Origin: CAYSBE01 sp046309355
Lineage (GTDB): Bacteria > Bacteroidota > Bacteroidia > UKL13-3
Length of the DNA: 57,014 nucleotides
Reading direction: 5' to 3'
NCBI GenBank assembly: GCA_046309355.1
Contig: JBKCPL010000001.1
Location: 1 to 57,014 of the forward strand
In this document: positions 25,922 to 35,522 of the stretch, in pieces
How the letters are laid out: every line of letters begins with the position of its first letter
Numbering within the stretch: position 1 is the stretch's first letter
Made by a program: the position numbers and the translations under genes
The notes under the pieces: model-generated
What the model was told of the DNA's origin: nothing
What the model saw: only the letters and a program-made list of their open reading frames with translations
Database searches by the model: none

Positions 25922-27283
25922 ATGGGCAAGAAACTATTACTCGAACATATTGATGTGCCCGGTATACAAGGGTATGATGCCTACCGTAAATCGGGTGGCT
26001 ACAAAAGCGTTGAAAAAGCCTTTAAAGAGATGAGGCCTGATGAGGTTGTTGAGGAAGTGAAAAAGTCGGGACTGCGCGGACGCGGTGGAGCAGGTTTCCC
26101 TACAGGCATGAAATGGAGTTTTTTGGCTAAGCCTGAGGGCGTACCCCGCTACCTGGTATGCAATGCCGATGAATCAGAACCGGGAACGTTCAAAGACCGT
26201 TACCTGATGTCGCGCATTCCGCATTTGCTTATCGAAGGCATGATTACTTCAAGTTATGCGCTGGGAGCAAATACTTCTTACATCTATATCCGTGGCGAAT
26301 ATTTTTATATCGTTAAAATACTGGAAAAAGCCATTCAGGAAGCCTATGCACATGGATGGTTAGGGAAAAACATTCTTGGAACAGGATACGATCTCGACTT
26401 GTATGTACATCCGGGTGCTGGTGCTTACATATGCGGTGAAGAAACTGCATTGCTAGAATCGCTGGAAGGCAAACGCGGCAACCCACGTATCAAACCTCCG
26501 TTTCCTGCTATAGCCGGTTTATATGGCTGCCCAACTGTTGTAAATAATGTAGAAACCATTGCTGCCGTTGTACCCATTGTAAATGAGGGGGGCGATGCCT
26601 ATGCAAAAGTTGGAATCGGCCGTTCAACCGGAACAAAACTAATTTCAGCTTCGGGTCACATCAAAAAACCGGGTGTGTACGAAATTGAAATGGGTATAAC
26701 CGTTGAAGAATTTATATACAGCGATGAATACTGTGGCGGAATACTTAACAACAGAAAATTAAAAGCTGTGGTGGCCGGTGGTTCATCGGTACCTGTGTTA
26801 CCGGCCGATTTAATTTTAAAAACAGCCAATGGTGAACCCAGGCTAATGAGTTACGAAAGTCTGGCTGACGGTGGTTTTGCAACCGGCACAATGCTGGGTT
26901 CTGGCGGTTTTATAGTGATGGACGACACAACCAATATTGCTAAAAACCTGTGGAACTTCACCCGTTTTTACCACCACGAAAGCTGCGGTCAATGCAGTCC
27001 ATGCCGTGAAGGAACAGGATGGATGGAGAAAATACTGCATAAAATTCTGGATGGTCACGCAACCGTAGAGGATATTGATTTGCTATGGGATATACAGCGC
27101 AAAATTGAAGGCAATACGATTTGCCCACTGGGCGATGCTGCTGCCTGGCCTGTTGCCAGTGCCATACGTCATTTCCGGAGCGAGTTTGAACAACTGATAA
27201 AAAATCCTTCATCGGCTAAGGATGTAAAATATTACTTTCACTGCAATAATTTAGACCCCGCTGTAGCATACAGCTCATTATAG
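25922..27283 (+). CDS. nuoF: NADH-quinone oxidoreductase subunit F
   Basis: 453 aa, 51-kDa subunit. It has the glycine-rich NADH/FMN regions G-R-G-G-A-G-F-P-T-G and N-A-D-E-S-E-P-G-T-F-K-D-R, the FMN loop G-A-Y-I-C-G-E-E-T-A-L, and the N3 [4Fe-4S] ligands in S-C-G-Q-C-S-P-C-R-E-G-T and T-I-C-P-L-G-D. It oxidises NADH, so this complex I should use NADH, not ferredoxin or F420. Six bases after nuoE. Confidence 0.97.
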   Translation: MGKKLLLEHIDVPGIQGYDAYRKSGGYKSVEKAFKEMRPDEVVEEVKKSGLRGRGGAGFPTGMKWSFLAKPEGVPRYLVCNADESEPGTFKDRYLMSRIPHLLIEGMITSSYALGANTSYIYIRGEYFYIVKILEKAIQEAYAHGWLGKNILGTGYDLDLYVHPGAGAYICGEETALLESLEGKRGNPRIKPPFPAIAGLYGCPTVVNNVETIAAVVPIVNEGGDAYAKVGIGRSTGTKLISASGHIKKPGVYEIEMGITVEEFIYSDEYCGGILNNRKLKAVVAGGSSVPVLPADLILKTANGEPRLMSYESLADGGFATGTMLGSGGFIVMDDTTNIAKNLWNFTRFYHHESCGQCSPCREGTGWMEKILHKILDGHATVEDIDLLWDIQRKIEGNTICPLGDAAAWPVASAIRHFRSEFEQLIKNPSSAKDVKYYFHCNNLDPAVAYSSL

Positions 27284-27293
27284 TGTACAACAA

Positions 27294-28262
27294 ATGGCAA
27301 AAGTTACAATAGATGGAATTACGGTAGAGGTAGCTGATGGCACTACCATACTTCAGGCTGCCCGAATGATTGGACCTGAGGTGGCCCCTCCTACCATGTG
27401 CTATTACAGCAAGCTAAAAACCAGTGGTGGCTACTGCCGCACATGCCTGGTTGAGGTTAGTAAAGGCTCTGAAAAAGACCCGCGTCCTATGCCAAAACTG
27501 GTGGCCAGCTGCCGCACATCGGTGATGGATGGTATGGAAGTGAAAAATACTACCTCCGAAAAAGTACTGGATGCCCGCAAAGGCGTAGTCGAGTTTTTAC
27601 TGCTAAACCATCCGCTCGATTGCCCTATATGTGATCAGGCGGGCGAATGCCACTTGCAGGATCTTAGCTACGAACACGGCTCGTATAAAACCCGCACCGA
27701 CTTTGAACGCAGAACATTTGAAAAAATAAATATCGGCAATAAAATACAACTGCACATGACCCGATGCATATTGTGCTACAGGTGTGTAAAGGTAGCCGAA
27801 CAAATTACTGACGGACGTGTGCACGGTGTAATTAACCGAGGCGATCATGCTGAAATTTCAACATATATTCAGGAAGCGATTGAGAATGATTATTCGGGAA
27901 ACATGATAGATGTATGCCCTGTAGGCGCACTGACCGATAAAACGTTTCGCTTCAAAAGCCGTGTATGGTTTACCAAACCGGTACTGGCTCATCGCCATTG
28001 CTCAACGTGTTCGGGTAAAGTAGTGCTGTGGTATCAGGGCCAAGATGTACTGCGTGTTACCGGACGCAAAGATCAGTGGGGTGAGGTGGAAGAATTTATT
28101 TGCAACACCTGCCGGTTCGATACCAAAAAAACATCCGACTGGACAATAGAAGGTATGTATCAGGTAAACCGTCACTCGGTTATTTCTGCCAATAAGTACA
28201 GCAACAACCTGGTGAAACCGAAAGAATTTAAACTTAACGATATTAAAGCACTGGAATCATAA
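27294..28262 (+). CDS. nuoG: NADH-quinone oxidoreductase subunit G, short form
   Basis: 322 aa, against about 700-900 aa for E. coli-type NuoG. It has the [2Fe-2S] N1b ligands C36, C48, C51 and C73, N5 ligands H106, C110, C113 and C119, and N4 ligands C158, C161, C164 and C208. After these, C236-x2-C239 and C270-x2-C273 could hold an N7-like cluster or a zinc. The molybdopterin-oxidoreductase-fold domain is absent. The frame ends cleanly into nuoH (TAATG), so this is not a truncation by mutation. Short NuoG proteins are, to my knowledge, usual in Bacteroidota. Confidence 0.93.
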   Translation: MAKVTIDGITVEVADGTTILQAARMIGPEVAPPTMCYYSKLKTSGGYCRTCLVEVSKGSEKDPRPMPKLVASCRTSVMDGMEVKNTTSEKVLDARKGVVEFLLLNHPLDCPICDQAGECHLQDLSYEHGSYKTRTDFERRTFEKINIGNKIQLHMTRCILCYRCVKVAEQITDGRVHGVINRGDHAEISTYIQEAIENDYSGNMIDVCPVGALTDKTFRFKSRVWFTKPVLAHRHCSTCSGKVVLWYQGQDVLRVTGRKDQWGEVEEFICNTCRFDTKKTSDWTIEGMYQVNRHSVISANKYSNNLVKPKEFKLNDIKALES

Positions 28263-29290
28263 TGGATTGGTCATTACTTCTCGACAAAACAATACTTATT
28301 TTCATCATCTTTCTGGTGAGTTTGGGTATTGCAGCATACGCCACGTATGGCGAACGTAAGGTGGCGGCATTTTTACAGGATCGTGTTGGTCCTGATAGGG
28401 CAGGTCCGTTCGGGCTTTTGCAGCCTATAGCTGACGGGGTGAAAATGTTTTTAAAAGAAGAAATCATTCCTATAAGTTCTAATAAATTTTTATTCATACT
28501 GGGTCCATCCCTGTTTATGGTTACCGCATTAATGACCAGTGCTATTATACCCTGGGGAAAATCGTTCATTATCAACGGACGCGAGTTTAGCCTTCAGGTG
28601 GCTGATTTGAACGTAGGAATACTATACATATTTGCTATGGTATCAGTGGGTGGTTATGGAATTATGATAGGTGGCTGGGCTTCCAATAACAAGTATTCGC
28701 TGTTGGGAGCATTGCGTGCATCTTCGCAAATGATCAGCTACGAATTGTCGCTGGGCATGTCGCTGATAGCATTATTGCTTATGTCGAATTCGCTTAATCT
28801 GCGTGAAATAGTAGATATGCAGCAGGGTTTCCATTGGAATGTATTTTATCAGCCACTTGGTTTTATTATTTTCCTCATCTGTGCGTTTGCTGAATGTAAC
28901 CGAGCTCCGTTTGACCTTCCCGAAAGCGAATCAGAACTAGTGGGTGGGTTTCATACCGAATTCAGTTCGATGAAACTGGGTTTATACCTCTTTGCCGAAT
29001 ACATACACATGTTTATTTCATCGGCTATCATTGCATCGCTGTACTTTGGAGGATATCACTTTCCGGGATTAGAAAAACTCGGATTGTCGCAAAATGTGGA
29101 AGCGGCCGTAAGTGTTGCAGTGCTTTTTGCTAAAATATTTTTCTTCATTTTCTTTTTCATGTGGGTACGGTGGACATTGCCCAGGTTCCGTTACGACCAG
29201 CTGATGAAGTTGGGTTGGCAGGTTCTCATACCCCTTTCAATTTTAAATGTTTTACTAACCGGAGGCTGGATTACCTTCTTCGGAAAATAG
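28262..29290 (+). CDS. nuoH: NADH-quinone oxidoreductase subunit H
   Basis: 342 aa with about eight membrane spans. Signatures include L-Q-D-R-V-G-P-D-R-A-G-P-F-G and the acidic quinone-channel loop A-E-C-N-R-A-P-F-D-L-P-E-S-E-S-E-L. It bridges the peripheral arm and the proton-pumping arm. Its ATG shares a base with the nuoG stop, so translation is coupled. Confidence 0.97.
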   Translation: MDWSLLLDKTILIFIIFLVSLGIAAYATYGERKVAAFLQDRVGPDRAGPFGLLQPIADGVKMFLKEEIIPISSNKFLFILGPSLFMVTALMTSAIIPWGKSFIINGREFSLQVADLNVGILYIFAMVSVGGYGIMIGGWASNNKYSLLGALRASSQMISYELSLGMSLIALLLMSNSLNLREIVDMQQGFHWNVFYQPLGFIIFLICAFAECNRAPFDLPESESELVGGFHTEFSSMKLGLYLFAEYIHMFISSAIIASLYFGGYHFPGLEKLGLSQNVEAAVSVAVLFAKIFFFIFFFMWVRWTLPRFRYDQLMKLGWQVLIPLSILNVLLTGGWITFFGK

Positions 29291-29312
29291 CACACACTAT
29301 ACACTAAAACGT

Positions 29313-29864
29313 ATGCAAGCATTAACCAACAGAGCAAAAGTAGTTACCAAACGCGAACTCAACTTGATTGAGCGGATGTATCTGCCTGCCATATTTCAGG
29401 GCTTGATTATTACCTTCAAGCATTTGTTTAAAAAGAGTGCGACTGTGCGCTACCCGGATGTAAAACGGGAAATAGCACCGGTTTATCGTGGCATGCACGT
29501 ATTGAAACGTGATGAGCAAGGGCGTGAGAATTGCACGGCATGCGGCTTGTGTGCTGTAGCTTGTCCGGCAGAAGCCATCACCATTGAAGCAGCCGAGCGC
29601 GAAAAAGGAGAAGAAAATCTTTACAGAGAAGAAAAGTACGCTGCCAAATACGAGATTAACATGCTGCGTTGTATATACTGCGGCTTATGTGAAGAGGCTT
29701 GTCCAAAAGATGCCATATACTTAACCGACCGCATTGTTTCTTCGGCTTACACCCGTGGTAATTTTATATTCGGTAAAGACGTGTTGGTAGAAGGTACAAA
29801 ACCCGAAGAGCGTGTAGATGTAAGCAAGCGCAAGAAACAATACACCATGGATGTAAACGAATAA
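29313..29864 (+). CDS. nuoI: NADH-quinone oxidoreductase subunit I
   Basis: 183 aa, 8-Fe ferredoxin type. Two C-x2-C-x2-C-x3-C-P motifs (C-T-A-C-G-L-C-A-V-A-C-P and C-I-Y-C-G-L-C-E-E-A-C-P) bind clusters N6a and N6b, which pass electrons from NuoG to NuoB. The N-terminal helix lies along the membrane. Confidence 0.97.
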   Translation: MQALTNRAKVVTKRELNLIERMYLPAIFQGLIITFKHLFKKSATVRYPDVKREIAPVYRGMHVLKRDEQGRENCTACGLCAVACPAEAITIEAAEREKGEENLYREEKYAAKYEINMLRCIYCGLCEEACPKDAIYLTDRIVSSAYTRGNFIFGKDVLVEGTKPEERVDVSKRKKQYTMDVNE

Positions 29865-29893
29865 TAGTAGTAACCCAAAGCCCAAACGGATAC

Positions 29894-30391
29894 ATGAATC
29901 AAATTTTGTTTTTTTCACTTACTGCCCTCACACTGCTTACAGCGTTTTTTGTTGTATTTACCAAAAATCCGATGTACAGTGTACTGGCATTGATTGCCTG
30001 CTTCTTTACCATTGCAGGGCACTACATTATGCTGAGCGCACAGTTTCTGGCCATCGTGCATTTAATTGTATATGCAGGTGCTATCATGGTGTTGTTTCTA
30101 TTTGTAGTGATGCTCCTAAATCTGAATGCCGAAACAGAACCTCAATCATCGGTTAAAATAAAATTAGCCGGTACATTAGCTGGCGGAATGCTGTTCCTAA
30201 TATTGATAGCTTCCATGAAATCGCATGATCTGGGCATGAACCACCTTGGACATAAATCAACCATCGGATACGTAGAAGCCGTGGGATTAAAACTATTCAA
30301 CGATTATTTACTGCCTTTCGAAATTTCATCGGTACTGTTTCTATCGGCTATGATAGGAGCAGTAGTACTGGCCAAAAAAGATAAAGCATAA
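29894..30391 (+). CDS. nuoJ: NADH-quinone oxidoreductase subunit J
   Basis: 165 aa with five membrane spans; ND6-like, with the conserved V-H-L-I-V-Y-A-G-A-I-M-V-L-F-L-F-V-V-M-L segment (the pi-bulge helix). Its stop overlaps the nuoK start by one base. Confidence 0.95.
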   Translation: MNQILFFSLTALTLLTAFFVVFTKNPMYSVLALIACFFTIAGHYIMLSAQFLAIVHLIVYAGAIMVLFLFVVMLLNLNAETEPQSSVKIKLAGTLAGGMLFLILIASMKSHDLGMNHLGHKSTIGYVEAVGLKLFNDYLLPFEISSVLFLSAMIGAVVLAKKDKA

Positions 30392-30711
30392 TGGAACACA
30401 TGAACGAATCACTGCCCCAATACTGGTACCTGCTGCTAAGCACGTTTTTATTTTGCATAGGTGTGGTAGGTGTACTTATTCGCAGAAATGCCATCATTAT
30501 ATTGATGTGTATTGAAATTATGCTGAATGCCGTGAACCTGTTACTGGTATCTTTTTCAACTTACAGCGGCAACAATGACGGAATGGTTTTCGTATTTTTT
30601 ATCATGGTGGTAGCTGCGGCTGAAGTAGCTGTAGGACTTGCACTGCTGATGAGCATTTACCGCAATCTGGCAAGCACCGATATTCATGTATTAAATAAAC
30701 TTAAGTGGTAA
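30391..30711 (+). CDS. nuoK: NADH-quinone oxidoreductase subunit K
   Basis: 106 aa; the ATG at 30391 overlaps the nuoJ stop, and a second ATG three codons later is possible. Three membrane spans with the two buried glutamates in M-C-I-E-I-M-L-N-A-V-N-L and A-A-A-E-V-A-V-G-L-A-L. ND4L-like proton path. Confidence 0.95.
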   Translation: MEHMNESLPQYWYLLLSTFLFCIGVVGVLIRRNAIIILMCIEIMLNAVNLLLVSFSTYSGNNDGMVFVFFIMVVAAAEVAVGLALLMSIYRNLASTDIHVLNKLKW

Positions 30712-30718
30712 TACTAAC

Positions 30719-32650
30719 ATGACTGATACCCTACTGAATAGCGCCTTATTAATTACACCTGCACTACTTATTCCGGCATTTCCGTTAATCGGTTTTCTGA
30801 TAAATGGTTTATTTGGCAGGTATATTCCTGTATCCTTAACCGGCTGGATAGCTACGCTATCGGTTGCAGCATCATTTGTATGTTCATTCTATTTGTTTGA
30901 GCATGTAGACCAAAGCCAGTCCTTTACTATTGAATTATTTAACTGGATTGGATTCGGAAAATTATCCATTGGATTTAATTTTCTGATTGATCCGCTGACC
31001 ATAACTATGCTGCTGGTAATAACCGGTGTGGGTGCTCTCATTCACATGTATTCCATCAGCTATATGCAAGATGATGAAGGATTTACCCGCTTTTTCACTT
31101 ACCTCAATCTGTTTATCTTCTTCATGCTTATGCTGGTGATGGGCAGCAATTACCTCATTATGTTCATCGGGTGGGAAGGCGTAGGCTTATGTTCATATTT
31201 GCTCATCGGTTTCTGGTTTAAAAACAACGAATACAACCATGCAGCCAAGAAGGCATTTGTTATGAACCGCATTGGCGATCTTGGATTTTTACTGGGTATA
31301 TTTTTCATACTCTTTCACTTTGGCACACTCGAATACGATGCGGTAGCTACACAAGCTTTAGCATTGCCTGCAAACAGTTCATTGCTGGTTATAATTACCT
31401 TATTGCTATTTATTGGTGCTACCGGTAAATCGGCACAAATACCGCTGTATACCTGGCTACCCGATGCCATGGCGGGTCCTACACCCGTGTCGGCACTTAT
31501 ACATGCAGCTACGATGGTTACTGCGGGTATTTATATGGTCGTGCGTTCAAATGTTTTGTTCGCACTATCGCCCACTACGCTGTCGGTTGTATTGGCTGTA
31601 GGCGTGGCAACATCGGTTTTTGCAGCCATCATTGGTTTAATGCAAAACGATATAAAAAAGGTGCTTGCCTACTCTACTGTTTCACAACTGGGATTGATGT
31701 TTGCTGCACTGGGCTTTGGCGCATTTAGCAGCGGAATGTTCCATGTGGTAACACACGCATTTTTCAAAGCCTTGCTTTTCCTCGGATCGGGAAGTGTTAT
31801 ACATGCCCTGCATGGCGAACAGGATATTCGTAAAATGGGTGGCTTAAGCAAGTACATCAAAATTACATTTATTACTTTTTTAATAGGTTCACTGGCTATT
31901 TCGGGCATACCGCCTTTTGCCGGTTTCTTTTCTAAAGATGAAATATTGGCTACTGCCTTTGCACATCATCCCATTATCTGGGCCATACTTTCAGCAAGCA
32001 GCATGCTCACGGCATTTTACATGTTCCGCCTTGTATACCTTACCTTTAACGGAACCTTCAGAGGCACTGAAGAAACCCGTAAACACATACACGAAAGTCC
32101 TGCACTGATTACAGTACCGTTAATTATTCTTGCTATACTTTCACTGGTTGGTGGCTTTGTTGGTTTACCTGTAGCCCTTGGCTTTACTCATCAATTTTCA
32201 GCATACTTAAGTAGCGTGGTAAAACCCGGTACAGATGTTTTGCCCGAAATGCACCACCTTAGTCACAGTACAGAATATGCACTTATTGCAACTGCAGTTG
32301 TTGCCGCTATTGCTTCTATTTTTTATGCGCGTCACTTATACATTACAAAATCTGAACGTCCGGCAGACAGTGATGAGTCGCTAAGTACGTTGCAACGTTG
32401 GATAAGCCATAAATTTTATGTGGATGAATTTTACCATAAAGCTATTGTACGTCCGGTTACGATAGCTTCTGATTTATTTTTGGTGCTGATCGATAAATTG
32501 ATTGTGGATTTGATTGTAAATGCCACCGGCTGGATGGTGATGCTGGCGGGTCGAACACTACGCCTGCTGCAAACAGGCAATACCGGTTTTTACGTACTGG
32601 CTATGGTGGCCGGTATCATTGTTTTATTTGTAATTAGGCTACTATACTAA
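30719..32650 (+). CDS. nuoL: NADH-quinone oxidoreductase subunit L
   Basis: 643 aa antiporter-like subunit with about 16 membrane spans and the long C-terminal lateral helix. Signatures are G-W-E-G-V-G-L-C-S-Y-L-L-I-G-F-W, G-K-S-A-Q-I-P-L-Y-T-W-L-P-D-A-M and H-A-A-T-M-V-T-A-G. Distal proton pump of complex I. Confidence 0.97.
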   Translation: MTDTLLNSALLITPALLIPAFPLIGFLINGLFGRYIPVSLTGWIATLSVAASFVCSFYLFEHVDQSQSFTIELFNWIGFGKLSIGFNFLIDPLTITMLLVITGVGALIHMYSISYMQDDEGFTRFFTYLNLFIFFMLMLVMGSNYLIMFIGWEGVGLCSYLLIGFWFKNNEYNHAAKKAFVMNRIGDLGFLLGIFFILFHFGTLEYDAVATQALALPANSSLLVIITLLLFIGATGKSAQIPLYTWLPDAMAGPTPVSALIHAATMVTAGIYMVVRSNVLFALSPTTLSVVLAVGVATSVFAAIIGLMQNDIKKVLAYSTVSQLGLMFAALGFGAFSSGMFHVVTHAFFKALLFLGSGSVIHALHGEQDIRKMGGLSKYIKITFITFLIGSLAISGIPPFAGFFSKDEILATAFAHHPIIWAILSASSMLTAFYMFRLVYLTFNGTFRGTEETRKHIHESPALITVPLIILAILSLVGGFVGLPVALGFTHQFSAYLSSVVKPGTDVLPEMHHLSHSTEYALIATAVVAAIASIFYARHLYITKSERPADSDESLSTLQRWISHKFYVDEFYHKAIVRPVTIASDLFLVLIDKLIVDLIVNATGWMVMLAGRTLRLLQTGNTGFYVLAMVAGIIVLFVIRLLY

Positions 32651-32652
32651 TC

Positions 32653-34092
32653 ATGATTTTACAACTCCTATTCTTCCCCCTTTTAGCTGCTGTACTCGTA
32701 TTGGCAGCCGGCAATAAATGGGCATCAAAAATTGCATTGGGTGCTGCATGCGTTGAACTGATTCTAACCTGTTTAGCTTACAATGAAATGATGTCGACCA
32801 GCGAAAAATCGCTGTTGTTTTTTGCCCCATGGATTGAAACCCCAAAAATCAGTTTTCATCTGGCCATCGATGGGTTGAGCATGCTTATGGTAGCACTTAC
32901 CAATGTGCTCATGCCGTTAATTATTTTATCGGCATTTAACCGCAGCATTGAAAACTGCCGAGCTTACTTTTCGCTTATGTTGCTCATGCAGTTTGCGCTC
33001 GTGGGCGTATTCCTGGCTATGGATGGCATGCTGTACTACATTTTCTGGGAGCTTGCACTAATTCCTATTTACTTCATTGCGCTGCGCTGGGGTGGTGCAA
33101 ACCGCATTACCGTTACGCTTAAATTTTTCATTTATACATTAGCCGGCAGCTTGCTTATGCTATTTGGGTTTATTGCACTGTATTGGTACAACCCCATGCA
33201 TTCGTTTGATATTCGTGAATTATATAGCAACGTGATTTGCAGCTGCAATCAGGGTTGGTTATTTTGGTTATTCTTTTTGGCTTATGCCATCAAAATTCCG
33301 ATTGTTCCATTTCACACCTGGCAAGCCGATACCTATAAAGAATCGCCCACACAGGGTACTATGTTGTTATCCGGCATTATGCTGAAAATGGGTACATATT
33401 CGCTCATACGCTGGCTGTTGCCTGTTTTGCCTGCGGGTGTTATGGAATGGGGGCCGCTAGCCATTACGCTAAGCGTTATCGGAATCGTATATGCATCTGT
33501 TATTGCAATTATGCAGCGCGACCTGAAGCGACTATTTGCCTATTCATCAGTAGCGCACGTGGGCTTGATTGCGGCAGGTATTTTTGCTCTGAACATGGAA
33601 GGCTTGCAAGGAGCTACCCTTCAAATGCTGGCACACGGAGTGAATGTGGTGGGGTTATTCTTTTGTGCCGATATTATTTTTAACCGCACGGAAACCCATT
33701 CTATGCATGAGTTGGGCGGCATCCGACTGGTTGCACCAGGCTTCAATACGCTTTTCATGGTTGTAGTGCTAGGAAGTGTTGCACTGCCTTTAACCAACGG
33801 TTTCATAGGCGAGTTTTTATTGTTGTACGGTGTATACAGCTACCATACTTGGCTGGCTGCCTTTGCCGGATTAACCATCATACTTGGTGCGGTATATATG
33901 CTGCGCATGTTTCAAATTACCATGCTGGGAAATACGGTTGATAAAACTTCGGCATTTGCTGATTTGAAATGGAATGAATGGTGTGTGCTCGGAGTTATTT
34001 CGCTTCTGATCATTGGGATGGGCATTTACCCCAATCCTGTAATCGAACTTGCTCAACCCGTGTTGACGGATATTTTAAACCATGTTAACTAG
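32653..34092 (+). CDS. nuoM: NADH-quinone oxidoreductase subunit M
   Basis: 479 aa, about 14 membrane spans, antiporter-like. Conserved features are the glutamate in F-W-E-L-A-L-I-P-I-Y, the lysine region P-F-H-T-W-Q-A-D-T-Y and M-L-K-M-G-T-Y-S-L-I-R. Central proton pump; two bases behind nuoL. Confidence 0.97.
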   Translation: MILQLLFFPLLAAVLVLAAGNKWASKIALGAACVELILTCLAYNEMMSTSEKSLLFFAPWIETPKISFHLAIDGLSMLMVALTNVLMPLIILSAFNRSIENCRAYFSLMLLMQFALVGVFLAMDGMLYYIFWELALIPIYFIALRWGGANRITVTLKFFIYTLAGSLLMLFGFIALYWYNPMHSFDIRELYSNVICSCNQGWLFWLFFLAYAIKIPIVPFHTWQADTYKESPTQGTMLLSGIMLKMGTYSLIRWLLPVLPAGVMEWGPLAITLSVIGIVYASVIAIMQRDLKRLFAYSSVAHVGLIAAGIFALNMEGLQGATLQMLAHGVNVVGLFFCADIIFNRTETHSMHELGGIRLVAPGFNTLFMVVVLGSVALPLTNGFIGEFLLLYGVYSYHTWLAAFAGLTIILGAVYMLRMFQITMLGNTVDKTSAFADLKWNEWCVLGVISLLIIGMGIYPNPVIELAQPVLTDILNHVN

Positions 34093-34116
34093 TGTAAACC
34101 CTTAAATCAACGCACC

Positions 34117-35505
34117 TTGAATACTATACTTTATACTACTGCATTAGGTCTGATTTGCATGTTGGGTGAAATATTCAGCCTGCGCAAATTGCTTGTACCT
34201 ATTGTATTAAGCGGATTGTCCATCATCATATACCTTACCCTTACAACATGGGGCAGCAACGCACCGGTAGTGATTTCGGGTATTGACATGTCGCACATGG
34301 TTACAAGCGATAATTTGTCGAAAGCATTTTCGGTACTGGCGCTGTTCACGGCTGCTTTAATTTTTATGTTGGCTCACGACTATTATAAAAACGAACCACA
34401 ACATCTTAGCGATTACATTTCTATACTTCTGTTTGCATTGGTTGGTGCATTGGTACTATTTAGCTATACCAATATGGCAATGCTGTTTTTGGGCATTGAA
34501 ATTTTATCTATTTCCATGTACATCATGGCCGGTAGCCGCAAATACGATACCCGATCAAACGAGGCCGGTTTTAAGTACTTCCTGATGGGGGCTTTTGCTT
34601 CCGGTTTCCTGCTGTTCGGCATCGCACTTATTTATGGCGCAACGGGTTCTTTCGAACTGGTTAAAATTGGCCAATACATGCAAACAGGCCAAGCCGGAGC
34701 TCTATTCTATACGGGAATCATGCTGCTGCTAGTCGCACTTCTTTTTAAAGTTTCGGCTTTCCCGTTTCACTTCTGGAGTCCTGACGTGTATGAAGGTGCA
34801 CCTGCCCTTATAACTGCTGTAATGTCTACGCTGGTAAAAACAGCAGTATTCGCTGCGTTTATTCGCTTGGTAATTGATGGTCACCTGTACATGCATATGC
34901 CGGTTGAAATCATGCTTACAATACTGGCAGGCGCAACCATGGCGGTGGGTAATCTCTCTGCTTTGGCGCAGGAGAACTTTAAACGCATACTTGCCTACTC
35001 AGGTATTTCACATGCCGGTTACATGATGCTTACGTTGCTTAGCGTTAATGCCGGCAGCCAGTCTGCATTGTTGTTTTATGCCGCTTCATATACTATTGCC
35101 AGCATCGGTGTTTTTGCGCTGGCTATTCCAGTTTTTTATTTTATGAAAAATGAACAGGTAAGTGCATTCAATGGACTGGGTAAAAAAAATCCGTGGATGG
35201 CGGGTTTACTTACCATGCTAATGCTGGCTTTAGCCGGCATCCCTCCTATGTCCGGATTTTTAGCGAAGTATTATATTTTTTCAAAATCATTTCAGGCAGG
35301 ATTTTTTGCACTCACCTTGTTTGCTGTCATCAATTCGATTGTAGGTGTATACTATTACTTCAAAGTCATTCTGGCAATGTATACCAAACCGGCCGATGAT
35401 ACCACAATTGAACCAACACCCCTTTTCTGGAGCGTCATTATCACATGCAGCATTCTTACCCTAGTATTGGGCTTATATCCCGGTGGACTGCTTAATTTGA
35501 TTTAA
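34117..35505 (+). CDS. nuoN: NADH-quinone oxidoreductase subunit N
   Basis: 462 aa, about 14 membrane spans, antiporter-like. It has L-G-I-E-I-L-S-I-S-M-Y-I-M, F-P-F-H-F-W-S-P-D-V-Y-E-G and K-R-I-L-A-Y-S-G-I-S-H-A-G. The start is TTG; no ATG lies near the expected front. Last of the canonical nuoA-N order, with no insertion in the operon. Confidence 0.96.
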   Translation: MNTILYTTALGLICMLGEIFSLRKLLVPIVLSGLSIIIYLTLTTWGSNAPVVISGIDMSHMVTSDNLSKAFSVLALFTAALIFMLAHDYYKNEPQHLSDYISILLFALVGALVLFSYTNMAMLFLGIEILSISMYIMAGSRKYDTRSNEAGFKYFLMGAFASGFLLFGIALIYGATGSFELVKIGQYMQTGQAGALFYTGIMLLLVALLFKVSAFPFHFWSPDVYEGAPALITAVMSTLVKTAVFAAFIRLVIDGHLYMHMPVEIMLTILAGATMAVGNLSALAQENFKRILAYSGISHAGYMMLTLLSVNAGSQSALLFYAASYTIASIGVFALAIPVFYFMKNEQVSAFNGLGKKNPWMAGLLTMLMLALAGIPPMSGFLAKYYIFSKSFQAGFFALTLFAVINSIVGVYYYFKVILAMYTKPADDTTIEPTPLFWSVIITCSILTLVLGLYPGGLLNLI

Positions 35506-35522
35506 TACCTATATTCGCTTGT

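Noticed and set aside
27294..28262. NuoG as a truncated or broken gene
   Set aside because: The frame ends cleanly into nuoH with a shared base, all cluster ligands are present, and short NuoG is usual for the phylum as far as I know.
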